A DNA stretch of 55,688 nucleotides from assembly GCA_964417895.1 (NCBI GenBank), contig CAYQJS010000037.1, positions 1-55,688 of the forward strand, written 5' to 3'. This document shows positions 7,519 to 15,166 of this stretch, piece by piece. The DNA comes from CAYQJS01 sp964417895. Its GTDB lineage: Bacteria; Chloroflexota; UBA6077; SHYK01. A program made the position numbers and the translations under genes. Within the stretch, counting starts at the first letter, position 1. Every line of letters begins with the position of its first letter. The notes under the pieces are model-generated. The model saw nothing but the letters and a program-made list of their open reading frames with translations, did no database searches and was not told the origin of the DNA.

Positions 7519-8853
7519 ATGCTGAGTAAAGAGGCGAATGAGCGGCTCTGTCGCGTTGGGCCCGGCACGCCGATGGGCGCGCTGATGCGCCGCTACTGGC
7601 AGCCCATCGCACCGTATGCGGCGCTGCTGGACAACCCCGTCAGGAAGGTCCGCATCCTCGGCGAGGACCTGGTGCTGTACCGCGACCGAAGCGGCACTCT
7701 GGGGCTGATCCAGGACAAGTGCGCCCACCGCAGCACGGGCATGCAGCTGGGCATCCCGGAGCCGGAAGGACTGCGCTGCCCCTACCACGGCTGGCTTTAC
7801 GACGCCGAAGGCAGGTGCCTCGAGACACCCCTCGAGCCACGCGAGAGCACGTTCAAGGATCGGGTGCGCATGGTCGCCTATCCCGTCGAGGAGTTGGGAG
7901 GCCTCGTGTTCGCCTACCTCGGCCCACGGCCTGCGCCACTGCTGCCCCGCTGGGACATCCTGGTGTGGCCCAACTGCGTCCGGCAGATCGGGATTACCGT
8001 GCTGCCGTGCAACTGGCTCCAGTGTCAGGAGAACGCTCTCGATCCGGCGCACGGCATCTACCTGCACGGGCATTTCTTCCACTACACGCTGGAGCGGCTG
8101 GGGCTGCTGGAGAGCCGCGCGTCCGATCCGATGACCCACCGCGCCTACGTGGGCGCGCGCCCCGACCCGTTCACCCTGGAGTTCGAGGTCGACGCTTACG
8201 GCGTGCGGAAGTTCCAGAAGTACTCGAAGGCCCTGGGCGCGCGCGCTGACTCGGTGCGGGAGGCCAAGTACATGGTGTTCCCCCACTACACCGTGGGCGC
8301 CGAGGGCAACGTCCGCAGCGAGTCGCAGTTCCGCATCCCGATGGACGACACCCACACCTACCACATCACCTACCAGGTGTACCGCGCCCCCGCCGGCGTC
8401 GAGGCCCCGAAGCAGGACCGCATCCCCTATTTCGACGTGCCCGTGTACGACGAGCGGGGCGAGCCGATTCTCGACTACGTCCTCGCGCAGGACATGGCGG
8501 CGTGGTGGTCGCAGGGTGACCTGACCGATCGCTCGCGGGAGAAGCTGGGGACCTCGGACGCGGGGATCATCCTGTTCCGGCGACTGCTGGACCAGCAGAT
8601 TCGGCTGGTAGAAAGCGGCGGCGACCCCATGAACACGTTCCGCGACCCGGAGCTCAACGTCGTCATCCACCTGACGCCCCGGGAGAAACTGGCGGCGCTC
8701 ACGGCGAGCCGCTCGTACCGCAGTCGCTATGACGAGGGCTACGCGGTCGACGACGCCGACCGCTACGGCCCAGCGATCGAGCAAGTAAAAGAGTTGATGC
8801 GGCGCGCCCGAGAGGCTGCGCCGCCTCCGGCCAAAGAGCCCCTCTGGGTCTAG
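7519..8853 (+). CDS. Rieske-type aromatic ring-hydroxylating oxygenase, large subunit
   Basis: A 444-residue oxygenase of the phthalate 4,5-dioxygenase-like group, expected to hydroxylate an aromatic or heterocyclic substrate using electrons from a separate reductase. The N-terminal Rieske [2Fe-2S] site is C-A-H (in DKCAHRSTG) plus CPYHGW. The mononuclear iron site is in the NALDPAHGIYLHGH stretch (Asp and two His). ATG 7519 is chosen because GGGAGGGG precedes it and the second Rieske protein of this window starts with the same ML[ST]KE-N-R sequence. No reductase gene is adjacent. The TAG stop lies at the first base triplet of a tandem repeat array. Confidence 0.9.
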   Translation: MLSKEANERLCRVGPGTPMGALMRRYWQPIAPYAALLDNPVRKVRILGEDLVLYRDRSGTLGLIQDKCAHRSTGMQLGIPEPEGLRCPYHGWLYDAEGRCLETPLEPRESTFKDRVRMVAYPVEELGGLVFAYLGPRPAPLLPRWDILVWPNCVRQIGITVLPCNWLQCQENALDPAHGIYLHGHFFHYTLERLGLLESRASDPMTHRAYVGARPDPFTLEFEVDAYGVRKFQKYSKALGARADSVREAKYMVFPHYTVGAEGNVRSESQFRIPMDDTHTYHITYQVYRAPAGVEAPKQDRIPYFDVPVYDERGEPILDYVLAQDMAAWWSQGDLTDRSREKLGTSDAGIILFRRLLDQQIRLVESGGDPMNTFRDPELNVVIHLTPREKLAALTASRSYRSRYDEGYAVDDADRYGPAIEQVKELMRRAREAAPPPAKEPLWV

Positions 8854-8982
8854 AGGCCGCTGAACCCCGCTCACCCTGAGCTTGGTCGAAGGGCCTCGAG
8901 GCTGCTGAAAACCGCTCACCCTGAGCTTGTCGAAGGGCCTAGAGGCTGCTGAGACCGCTCACCCTGAGCTTGTCGAAGGGCC
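8851..8982. repeat. Three tandem ~44-bp R1 repeats
   Basis: Units 8851-8895, 8896-8939 and 8940-8982 each read roughly agAGGCTGCTGA-accgctcaccctgag-CTTGTCGAAGGGCC with few differences. The first unit supplies the stop codon of the Rieske gene and the array ends at the stop of the converging DUF3891 gene. Confidence 0.85.
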
Positions 8983-8989
8983 TCCAGTG

Positions 8990-9826
8990 TTACCCGGCCA
9001 CGATCTCCCAGCTCAGCAGCTGACGATCGGATCGGTAGTAAGCTCGCCTCACGTCGGCTTCCGAAGGGCCGCTGACCGGCGCCATCCGACGGGCCAATAC
9101 GGCGACCTGGAGCGGCGACTGGTCCAGGGGGTACGGCTCCATCCTCACTCTGTTCTCGCCCTCGGGAACGAGATGCACCTCGGCCTCGTCGGCGGACTCG
9201 TAGTCCACGGGCACGCCGCCGAGCGTAACGGCGCGCAAGCGCCCGTCGTCGTAGCCATCGCAGCAGAAGTAGAGTGAGAGAAGGTCGAAGACCTGCAAGA
9301 GACGGTAGTTGAACCAGAGCGCCTGCTGCGATGGGGTGTCGATGAGGCCGAGGGACGCCAGGTGGTCGCGCTGCCATGGCTCCATGTCCGCGAACGCTGC
9401 CTCCATGCCCGCGGGCCCGTTACCCGTGGGCGGCGAGCCCGCGGCGTAGTCCGTCTGCCAGGAGCGCACCGTCCCGTAGCGCCGTTTGCCCAGGCCCGTG
9501 CGATGCATGGAGGCCAGCAGGGCGGCGTATGGGTCGTGCGTGCCGATCCACCTGGCGTTCGCGATGTTCGCCTCCGGCCGCTTGAAGGCGGCCGGCATGT
9601 CCCGATGGCCATAGGGAGCGCCGATCTCGACGTCGACGGGAAGATCGGCCTCGACCTCGCGGTGGCCGCTATCGTGGTAGATCGTTGCGAAGACGACGGA
9701 CTGATAGGGGCACGCCTCGGCGAATCGACCGCCGCCCCAGTGGGCGGCGAACTGCGCGGCGACATCCGCGTGGTGCTCTTGCGGGATCAAGAGCACGGTT
9801 CCATCGGCAAGCTCGCGTCGGATCAT
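8990..9826 (-). CDS. DUF3891 family protein
   Basis: A 278-residue soluble protein that I recognise as DUF3891-like from the ADGTVLLIPQEHHA opening, the HDSGHRE segment (about 51-57) and the QALWFNYRLLQVFDLLSLY helix. Conserved His and Asp residues in the first third suggest a metal site of the HD type, but this is inference; no biochemical function is established for the family. It is a single gene between the R1 array and the divergent tRNA-Gln. The start is at ATG 9826. Confidence 0.75.
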   Translation of the reverse strand: MIRRELADGTVLLIPQEHHADVAAQFAAHWGGGRFAEACPYQSVVFATIYHDSGHREVEADLPVDVEIGAPYGHRDMPAAFKRPEANIANARWIGTHDPYAALLASMHRTGLGKRRYGTVRSWQTDYAAGSPPTGNGPAGMEAAFADMEPWQRDHLASLGLIDTPSQQALWFNYRLLQVFDLLSLYFCCDGYDDGRLRAVTLGGVPVDYESADEAEVHLVPEGENRVRMEPYPLDQSPLQVAVLARRMAPVSGPSEADVRRAYYRSDRQLLSWEIVAG

Positions 9827-9897
9827 GGCCCCCTCCGCTGCCTGAGATTCTGCTCCGCTCTTGGGTCAATGGTATTATCTTTGGGCGCGGAGCGCAT

Positions 9898-9971
9898 TGC
9901 GGGATCGTTCAACGGTAGGACGGCTGACTCTGGATCAGTTAATCGTGGTTCGAATCCACGTCCCGCAGCCA
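9898..9971 (+). tRNA. tRNA-Gln (CUG anticodon)
   Basis: The acceptor arms TGCGGGA and TCCCGCA pair perfectly. The anticodon stem GCTGA/TCAGT encloses loop CTCTGGA (anticodon CTG), and the T-arm is CGTGG-TTCGAAT-CCACG. The discriminator G is followed by an encoded CCA. All arms are intact. Confidence 0.95.
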
Positions 9972-9973
9972 AG

Positions 9974-10010
9974 AGGAGCGAGGCAGAAATGCCTGGCTCC
10001 TTTCTTTTCT
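9974..10010 (+). terminator. Terminator after tRNA-Gln
   Basis: AGGAGC/GCTCCT and an inner AGGCA/TGCCT stem with a GAAA tetraloop are followed by TTTCTTTTCT. It begins three bases after the tRNA CCA end. Confidence 0.85.
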
Positions 10011-10064
10011 GGTCATGACTTGGTGCACGATATGGCTGATTTGTCTTTACAATGTCAACCGACC

Positions 10065-10304
10065 GTGGACATAGAACGGGACGACGACAACGTCGACCAC
10101 CTGGGTCGCCACGGGTCAGCCCCGACGAGGTCGAAGAGGTGCTGGTCGCTCCAACCGCGCGGAAGCGTGGCGGGACCGATGCACCGGATCGCTTTCGGAT
10201 GCTCGGGCGCACAGCGGAGGGCGAACTTGATCCGCCCGTTCACCGGTTGGGATATGCGTCAGAACGAGATGGAGATCTATGACCGCCAGGTCCAAGAAGG
10301 CTAG
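10065..10304 (+). pseudogene. BrnT-like (DUF497) toxin, frameshifted remnant
   Basis: Reading across three pieces gives a BrnT-type toxin: IERDDDNVDHLGRHG in one frame, VSPDEVEEVLVAP...FRMLGRTAEGE in a second, then IRPFTGWDM back in the first. A missing G near 10118 and an extra base near 10230 explain both shifts, and they cancel each other. The order (toxin first, antitoxin start inside the toxin end) is that of brnTA loci. A TACAAT box at 10048-10053 could serve a GTG start at 10065. The middle 35 or so residues would be scrambled, so the toxin should be inactive unless these are assembly errors. Confidence 0.6.
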
Positions 10305-10566
10305 TCCAACTCTGCCGCCTGGGCTCTCGCCAGCCGAGGAAGCCCGCTGGTGGGGTGAGCACCGAGACTACTGGCACACAGTCGAAACGCGGGACGAGGT
10401 CGTCCATCCGCAGGAGGTTCGGCGTACCAAGCCCGTGAATCTTCGACTGCCCGTCGACATGATCGACTCGCTGAAAATCGAGGCATCGCGGCGAGCCCTA
10501 CCGTATCAGACGCTGATCCGCATGTGGCTGAAAGAGCGGCTGGACGCCGCAGACAGGCCCCGATGA
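10279..10566 (+). CDS. Ribbon-helix-helix antitoxin (CopG/BrnA-like)
   Basis: A 95-residue protein whose C-terminal half contains the ribbon-helix-helix pattern: the beta strand KPVNLRLPV followed by two helices (DMIDSLKIEASRRA and YQTLIRMWLKERL). The N-terminal part is charged, as in antitoxins that wrap the toxin. GGAG lies eight bases before the ATG, and the start falls within the end of the BrnT-like remnant upstream. It likely binds the promoter of the pair and, originally, neutralised the toxin. The antitoxin is intact although its toxin is broken. Confidence 0.75.
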   Translation: MTARSKKASPTLPPGLSPAEEARWWGEHRDYWHTVETRDEVVHPQEVRRTKPVNLRLPVDMIDSLKIEASRRALPYQTLIRMWLKERLDAADRPR

Positions 10567-10731
10567 TTCACGACGATGTCGAATGCGACCATTCGTTGGA
10601 GCGCCGTCGGGTTGGCAAGGAGGTCGCGGAACGGCTTCCGCACGAGTGTCAATAATGGGGGTGCTGGCCTGGGAACCAAGGATTGCGGTCGACAGCCGTA
10701 GTCGCCAGACGTAAGGAAGGGAGGCAACGCC

Positions 10732-11808
10732 ATGCTCACGATCGATGCAGACGCCCACGTCATCGAGACCGAGCGCACGTGGGACTACATGGACCCCGCG
10801 GACCGCAAATATCGGCCGGTGCTCGTCGGTCCGCGCGACGAATCGGTTCAGGAACGCTGGATGATCGATGGGAAGATCCGCGGCTTTCGGTTCGCTACGC
10901 TCACAGAACAGGAGCTGCGGCGGCGCTCCGAGCAGTCCGGCCGCGACGTGGTGACGCCTCAGGCGTCCCGCGAGATGGACGATGTGTCCCTACGCCTCAA
11001 GGACCTGGACCGCCTGGGCATCGATATCCAGGTGCTGCACAACACGATCTGCATCGAGCAGCTCACCGACCGCCCGGAGATTGAGGTGGCGCTTTGCCGC
11101 TCGTGGAATTGCTGGCTGGCCGACATCTGGAAGCAGGGAAGGGGACGGCTCCGCTGGTCGATGATCCCGCCAGTATTGAGCATCCCGGATGCGCTCGATG
11201 AGATCCGCACGGCGAAGGAGCACGGCGCGGTCGCGGTGTGCATGCGCCCGGTCGAGGGCAACCGCCTCCTGGTCGCCCCCTACTTCTACCCGATCTACGA
11301 CGAGGCGCAGCGGCTCGATCTAGCGATCGCGGTGCACATTGCCAATGGCAATCCGCTGATGTGCGACGTCTTCCAGCGGACCAGCAACCCTGGGGGTGGG
11401 TTCTCCACGTTCCGCGCACCGACGGTGATGGCCTGCCAGCAGATCCTGATGAGCGAAGTGCCACAGCAGTTCCCCCGGCTGCGGTGGGGATTCATCGAGG
11501 CCAGCGCGAACTGGGTTCCGTGGGTGGTATCCGACGTGAAGGAGCGCTACGAAGTGGCTGGACGGCCGGTGCCCGACTACCCGCTCGAGGCGAATCGCGT
11601 CTACGTGACCTGCCAGACCAACGACGACCTGCCGTTCGTGCTGAAACACGCCGGCGAGCACAGCATCGTGATCGGTACGGACTACGGCCACTTCGACCCG
11701 TCCTCCGAGCTGGATGCAATCACGGTGCTGAAACAATGCAGCGGCCTGCCCGAGAGCTCTATCGCCAACATTGTCGACGCTAATCCCAGGGCGCTCTACG
11801 GACTGTAG
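10732..11808 (+). CDS. Amidohydrolase family 2 (ACMSD-like) metal-dependent hydrolase/decarboxylase
   Basis: A 358-residue TIM-barrel metalloenzyme. The first metal motif DADAH is at 5-9, a barrel His lies in AVHIANG (about 202-208), and the late catalytic Asp in GTDYGHFDPS. Family members decarboxylate or hydrolyse products of aromatic ring cleavage; the substrate here is unknown. GGAAGGGAGG precedes the ATG by seven bases. A second, divergent member is at 34 kb. It stands alone apart from a possible 28-residue peptide gene just downstream. The preceding gap (10567-10731) shows nothing recognisable. Confidence 0.88.
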   Translation: MLTIDADAHVIETERTWDYMDPADRKYRPVLVGPRDESVQERWMIDGKIRGFRFATLTEQELRRRSEQSGRDVVTPQASREMDDVSLRLKDLDRLGIDIQVLHNTICIEQLTDRPEIEVALCRSWNCWLADIWKQGRGRLRWSMIPPVLSIPDALDEIRTAKEHGAVAVCMRPVEGNRLLVAPYFYPIYDEAQRLDLAIAVHIANGNPLMCDVFQRTSNPGGGFSTFRAPTVMACQQILMSEVPQQFPRLRWGFIEASANWVPWVVSDVKERYEVAGRPVPDYPLEANRVYVTCQTNDDLPFVLKHAGEHSIVIGTDYGHFDPSSELDAITVLKQCSGLPESSIANIVDANPRALYGL

Positions 11809-11846
11809 GCCAGGGAGAGGGCGGCTAGGCACAGGCTGGAGGAGCG

Positions 11847-11933
11847 ATGAAGTTGGCGCCTATGATCCCGTGGCTGCTGATCTGGGCCGTCATCGTGCCC
11901 GAGGCCAGGGCTGCGCTCGCCGCCAGGTGGTGA
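11847..11933 (+). CDS. Possible 28-residue membrane peptide
   Basis: ATG 11847 is preceded by GGAGGAG. The peptide begins MKLAPMIPWLLIWAVIVPEA, a single hydrophobic helix behind one Lys, and ends at TGA 11931. It sits 38 bases after the amidohydrolase stop and could be co-transcribed. The short length makes chance possible; no family is recognised. Confidence 0.3.
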   Translation: MKLAPMIPWLLIWAVIVPEARAALAARW

Positions 11934-11953
11934 CGCCCCAAATGGGAGTGCTA

Positions 11954-14900
11954 TCAGGAAGGCTGCGACTGAGCCAATCGCTGCCGGGCAAATGCCGTGA
12001 GGCTTTCCAGATCGCCCAGATCCAGCTCGACCTCGGGCGAGAGGAACACGTAGGTGACGCCCTTCACCTTCTGGCCTGTCGCGCGTTCGAGGCCCAGAAC
12101 GTAGAGGCCTGCCTGTAGCCGGTATTCGTCCATCCGCCGCTCGACTTCGTCGCGCGTAATGTCGTCGGTCTTCCAGTCGACGATCTCGATCCCGAGCTCG
12201 TCTTCAACCAGCAGGTCCACGAACCCTTCTACGATCATGCCGCTCTCGCTCTCGAAAGCGAAACCCACTTCGCGAAGCGCGCGTCGCGCGGCTCTGGCGC
12301 GGACGGCGACTTCCGACTGAAGCGCTCGCGTGGCAAGCCGGATCACGTCGGCCTCCCGGTCGGGAATTGCCTCCGCGACCGCCTGGGCACGGGCGAACGC
12401 GGCTATCGTGTCCGGTGGAGCATCGATCGGAACAGACTGAATCACCGCGTGCACCGCCCGGCCCAGTCGCGTGCTCCCACGGCCGCGCGACCACGGTTCC
12501 GTATCGTCGCCGCGCCCATCCTTACCGCCTCCCAGAGCTGTCGCGCTGGTCACGATGAGCCGTTTACTGGCTGCGACCAGCGCGGCGCGTTTTGCCGCTG
12601 CCTCTGCCGGGCTAGCTGCCGCCGGTAGGTCGACGAGGATGCCCGCGAAGGGTCCCGCGGCTATCTGCATGGTTGGAGCGCGCGCAATTGTGGGGAGGCC
12701 TTCGGCCGCCTTGGCCGCCACCAGTTTTGCGGCTCCCGAGGTTGTGCTCCTTGCGCTGTGGTAGAGGGAGACGATCAGGTGATCGCGTGCTCGTGTCGCG
12801 GCGACGTAGAGCAGGCGAATCTGCTCGGCCGCGGCGTGCAGTCTCTCAAGACTCTCGATGGTGTCCACGGGACCCGTGGTGAATCGAGTGCCGCCCGACC
12901 TGGAGCCCACATGCACCGCCAACCTACCACTCCTCGGCTCAATGGCGAACGTGGGCGCCGTAACGGGGCGAGGGTTCGTACCAAACGCGGCCATGATGAC
13001 GACAGGAAACTCGAGGCCCTTGGCGCCATGGACCGTCATCACTCGCACTGCGTCTTCATCCTCATCGAGCGCGGCGCCTTCGTGGTCGACGATCGGGCGC
13101 GAGCTCCGCTCTTCAAGCCAGGCGACAAAGGCGCGAAGCGGCTGCGGGCCATCTGCCTCGAACCCGCGCGCCTGCTCGACGACGAAACGCGCGCGTCGGA
13201 AGGCATCTCGGTCTCCAGTATCAAGGATTGCCGACGCGACGATGCCCGTCTCACAGAGGACTGCCTGCGTCAGATCGGCGAGAGACAAGCTCGGGCGCTG
13301 ATCATGGAAGCGACGGATCCGGTCGAGCGCCTCGGTTACGGGACCGGGCGGGTTTGCCGGGCTCAAGTAGTTGAATGTCCCGCCCGTGAGCTTGTGGCGA
13401 GCCAGGTCGACGTCGGAACAGGCAAGGGCAGGGCTCCGAAGGGCGCCAACTATGGCAACCTGATCTCCAGAGTCGTCGATCGCGGTGAGGATGTTGATGA
13501 GGTCACGGACCTCTTGTGTCTGAAAAACGAGGCTCCCGCTCTCCACCCGAAACGGGATCCCAGCTTGTTCCAGGGATCGCTCGATGTCAGGAAGGGCCGT
13601 CCTGGCAGGCATGAGGATCGCGATGTCGCGGTAGCGGGCGGGCCGCGTACGACCGTCGATGCGGTCCAGCACCTCCCAGGCCTCATCAACCACGGCCTGA
13701 CAGACCGAGGCGACGTGCAGCGCCTCGGCCCCACGGACGTCGGTGGCCGGCACGACCAGTTGTCCTCCGATCGCAGCGAGCGGAGGCCCGGTGGGCGCAT
13801 CGTCTCGAACCGCCGCTATCGCCTGGTAGGCGGGAGAAACGCCGGGCTGCATGTCGCCCGCGAACAACCTGGCGAAAATCGTGTTTACCCAGGCAACGAT
13901 CGCGGCAACCGACCGTCGGCTGTCGACGAGCTGAACGCTCTCGCTGTCGCGCGCGATCTCGATCTTCGCCGCGTTATAGATCGCCATGTCGGCGTTGCGG
14001 AAGCGGTAGATGGACTGTTTGGGGTCACCAACCAGAAAGACCCGGCCACGTTCGTGCGCGCCCGTTATCGGTTCCGTTGCGAATGCCCGAGCGATGTCGA
14101 ATTGCCAAGGGTCGGTGTCCTGGAACTCGTCGATGAGGAGCGTCGCGTAACGCCTGCGAAAGCGCTCTCGCACAGCTTCGTTGGTCGTAACGAGGTCGCG
14201 CGTGAGACCGATGAGATCGTCGAACGTGAGGGCCCCTTCCCGACATCGGGCCTCGCGATCGTCGAGAACAAACGCAGCAACGAAAGGAAGGATGGCGCGA
14301 AGCGCTTCGCCGCGGAGCGCTTCGAGGAGAGGAACTAAGGTGTTGCGGATGCTCTCAGCAGTCGCAACGATGCTCCTTTTCCCGGCTCCCCAGATCTCCG
14401 TACTCGAAACGCCGAATTTCAGGGCGCCAACGCCGCTCGCCGCGAGCAATGCGTCGCGTTCAGCGGGTGGCGCTTCTACAAGGAGATCGACTAGCCCACG
14501 AAGCTTCTTGAGGCGCTGAGCCAGAGGGTCGTCCGCCGGCTTCTCGTCTATCGGAATCCGTGCGAGGTCCTTCTGGATCGCGGCCAGGTCGGGCCAGGAT
14601 GTGAGAATCGGGGGCTCGAGCTGGAGCAACCGTCGAGCCAGATCGGGCCGCGGCCAGAGGTCACGCGCCAGGGTCTCAATGTGCGTGGGCAGGAGGCCGA
14701 GCCGAAGCACGCGAGCGAACGCCTCCTGAGCCCGCTCGTGTTCCCCGAGCCGCTCGAGTTGCTCCCGCCATCGCTGTTGGAATCGGCGCTCGGCTGTGAT
14801 TTCGTCGAAGGGGGCGAAGTCAGGATCGACGCCCGCTTCGGGCGCAAAAGAGCGGATAAGGCCGGCGGCAAAGGCGTGGATCGTGGAGATCGGAGCCGCA

Positions 14901-15166
14901 TCCAGCGCCTCAAGTGCCGAGCGCAGGTAGCCCCGCGGGTCTGCGGTCGCAGCCGCGCGCTCCAGCTCGCTCCGCACGCGCTCGCGAAGCTCGGCCGCGG
15001 CTTTCTCCGTGAAGGTGATCGCGATGATGTCGGTGATCGGCACGCCCGACTCGACGAGGGCAACGAGCCGATCGACCAGCGCCTTTGTCTTCCCCGTTCC
15101 GGCGCCAGCCTCAACGAAGAGGCTGTCGTTCAGGGAATCTCTGATCCGGTCGAAGGCGTCAGCCAT
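11954..15166 (-). CDS. addA: AddA-like UvrD-type helicase with C-terminal PD-(D/E)XK nuclease
   Basis: A 1070-residue superfamily 1A helicase-nuclease for resection of double-strand breaks. Walker A is EAGAGTGKT (19-27), helicase motif Ia is ITFTEKAAAELRERV, motif II is LLIDEFQDTDPWQ, motif III VGDPKQSIYRFRNA, motif V VMTVHGAKGLEFPVV and motif VI LLYVAATRARDHL. The C-terminal RecB-type nuclease shows EGFVDLLV then IVDWKTD, and QAGLYVLGL as the Q-x3-Y helix. ATG 15166 is chosen because it overlaps the partner stop by eight bases and the frame upstream of it is antisense to nothing conserved. It is the second gene of an addB-addA operon. It shapes 3' ends for RecA loading and also degrades foreign linear DNA. 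Confidence 0.9.
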   Translation of the reverse strand: MADAFDRIRDSLNDSLFVEAGAGTGKTKALVDRLVALVESGVPITDIIAITFTEKAAAELRERVRSELERAAATADPRGYLRSALEALDAAPISTIHAFAAGLIRSFAPEAGVDPDFAPFDEITAERRFQQRWREQLERLGEHERAQEAFARVLRLGLLPTHIETLARDLWPRPDLARRLLQLEPPILTSWPDLAAIQKDLARIPIDEKPADDPLAQRLKKLRGLVDLLVEAPPAERDALLAASGVGALKFGVSSTEIWGAGKRSIVATAESIRNTLVPLLEALRGEALRAILPFVAAFVLDDREARCREGALTFDDLIGLTRDLVTTNEAVRERFRRRYATLLIDEFQDTDPWQFDIARAFATEPITGAHERGRVFLVGDPKQSIYRFRNADMAIYNAAKIEIARDSESVQLVDSRRSVAAIVAWVNTIFARLFAGDMQPGVSPAYQAIAAVRDDAPTGPPLAAIGGQLVVPATDVRGAEALHVASVCQAVVDEAWEVLDRIDGRTRPARYRDIAILMPARTALPDIERSLEQAGIPFRVESGSLVFQTQEVRDLINILTAIDDSGDQVAIVGALRSPALACSDVDLARHKLTGGTFNYLSPANPPGPVTEALDRIRRFHDQRPSLSLADLTQAVLCETGIVASAILDTGDRDAFRRARFVVEQARGFEADGPQPLRAFVAWLEERSSRPIVDHEGAALDEDEDAVRVMTVHGAKGLEFPVVIMAAFGTNPRPVTAPTFAIEPRSGRLAVHVGSRSGGTRFTTGPVDTIESLERLHAAAEQIRLLYVAATRARDHLIVSLYHSARSTTSGAAKLVAAKAAEGLPTIARAPTMQIAAGPFAGILVDLPAAASPAEAAAKRAALVAASKRLIVTSATALGGGKDGRGDDTEPWSRGRGSTRLGRAVHAVIQSVPIDAPPDTIAAFARAQAVAEAIPDREADVIRLATRALQSEVAVRARAARRALREVGFAFESESGMIVEGFVDLLVEDELGIEIVDWKTDDITRDEVERRMDEYRLQAGLYVLGLERATGQKVKGVTYVFLSPEVELDLGDLESLTAFARQRLAQSQPS

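Noticed and set aside
7438..8919. 493-codon minus-strand frame opposite the first Rieske gene
   Set aside because: The plus strand has intact Rieske and iron motifs with a good ribosome-binding site.
9823..10212. 129-codon minus-strand frame across tRNA-Gln
   Set aside because: It overlaps an intact tRNA and its terminator.
12758..14338. 526-codon open frame on the plus strand
   Set aside because: It is antisense to the AddA-like gene, which has all helicase motifs; the plus frame is Arg/Gly-rich with no domain or start signal.
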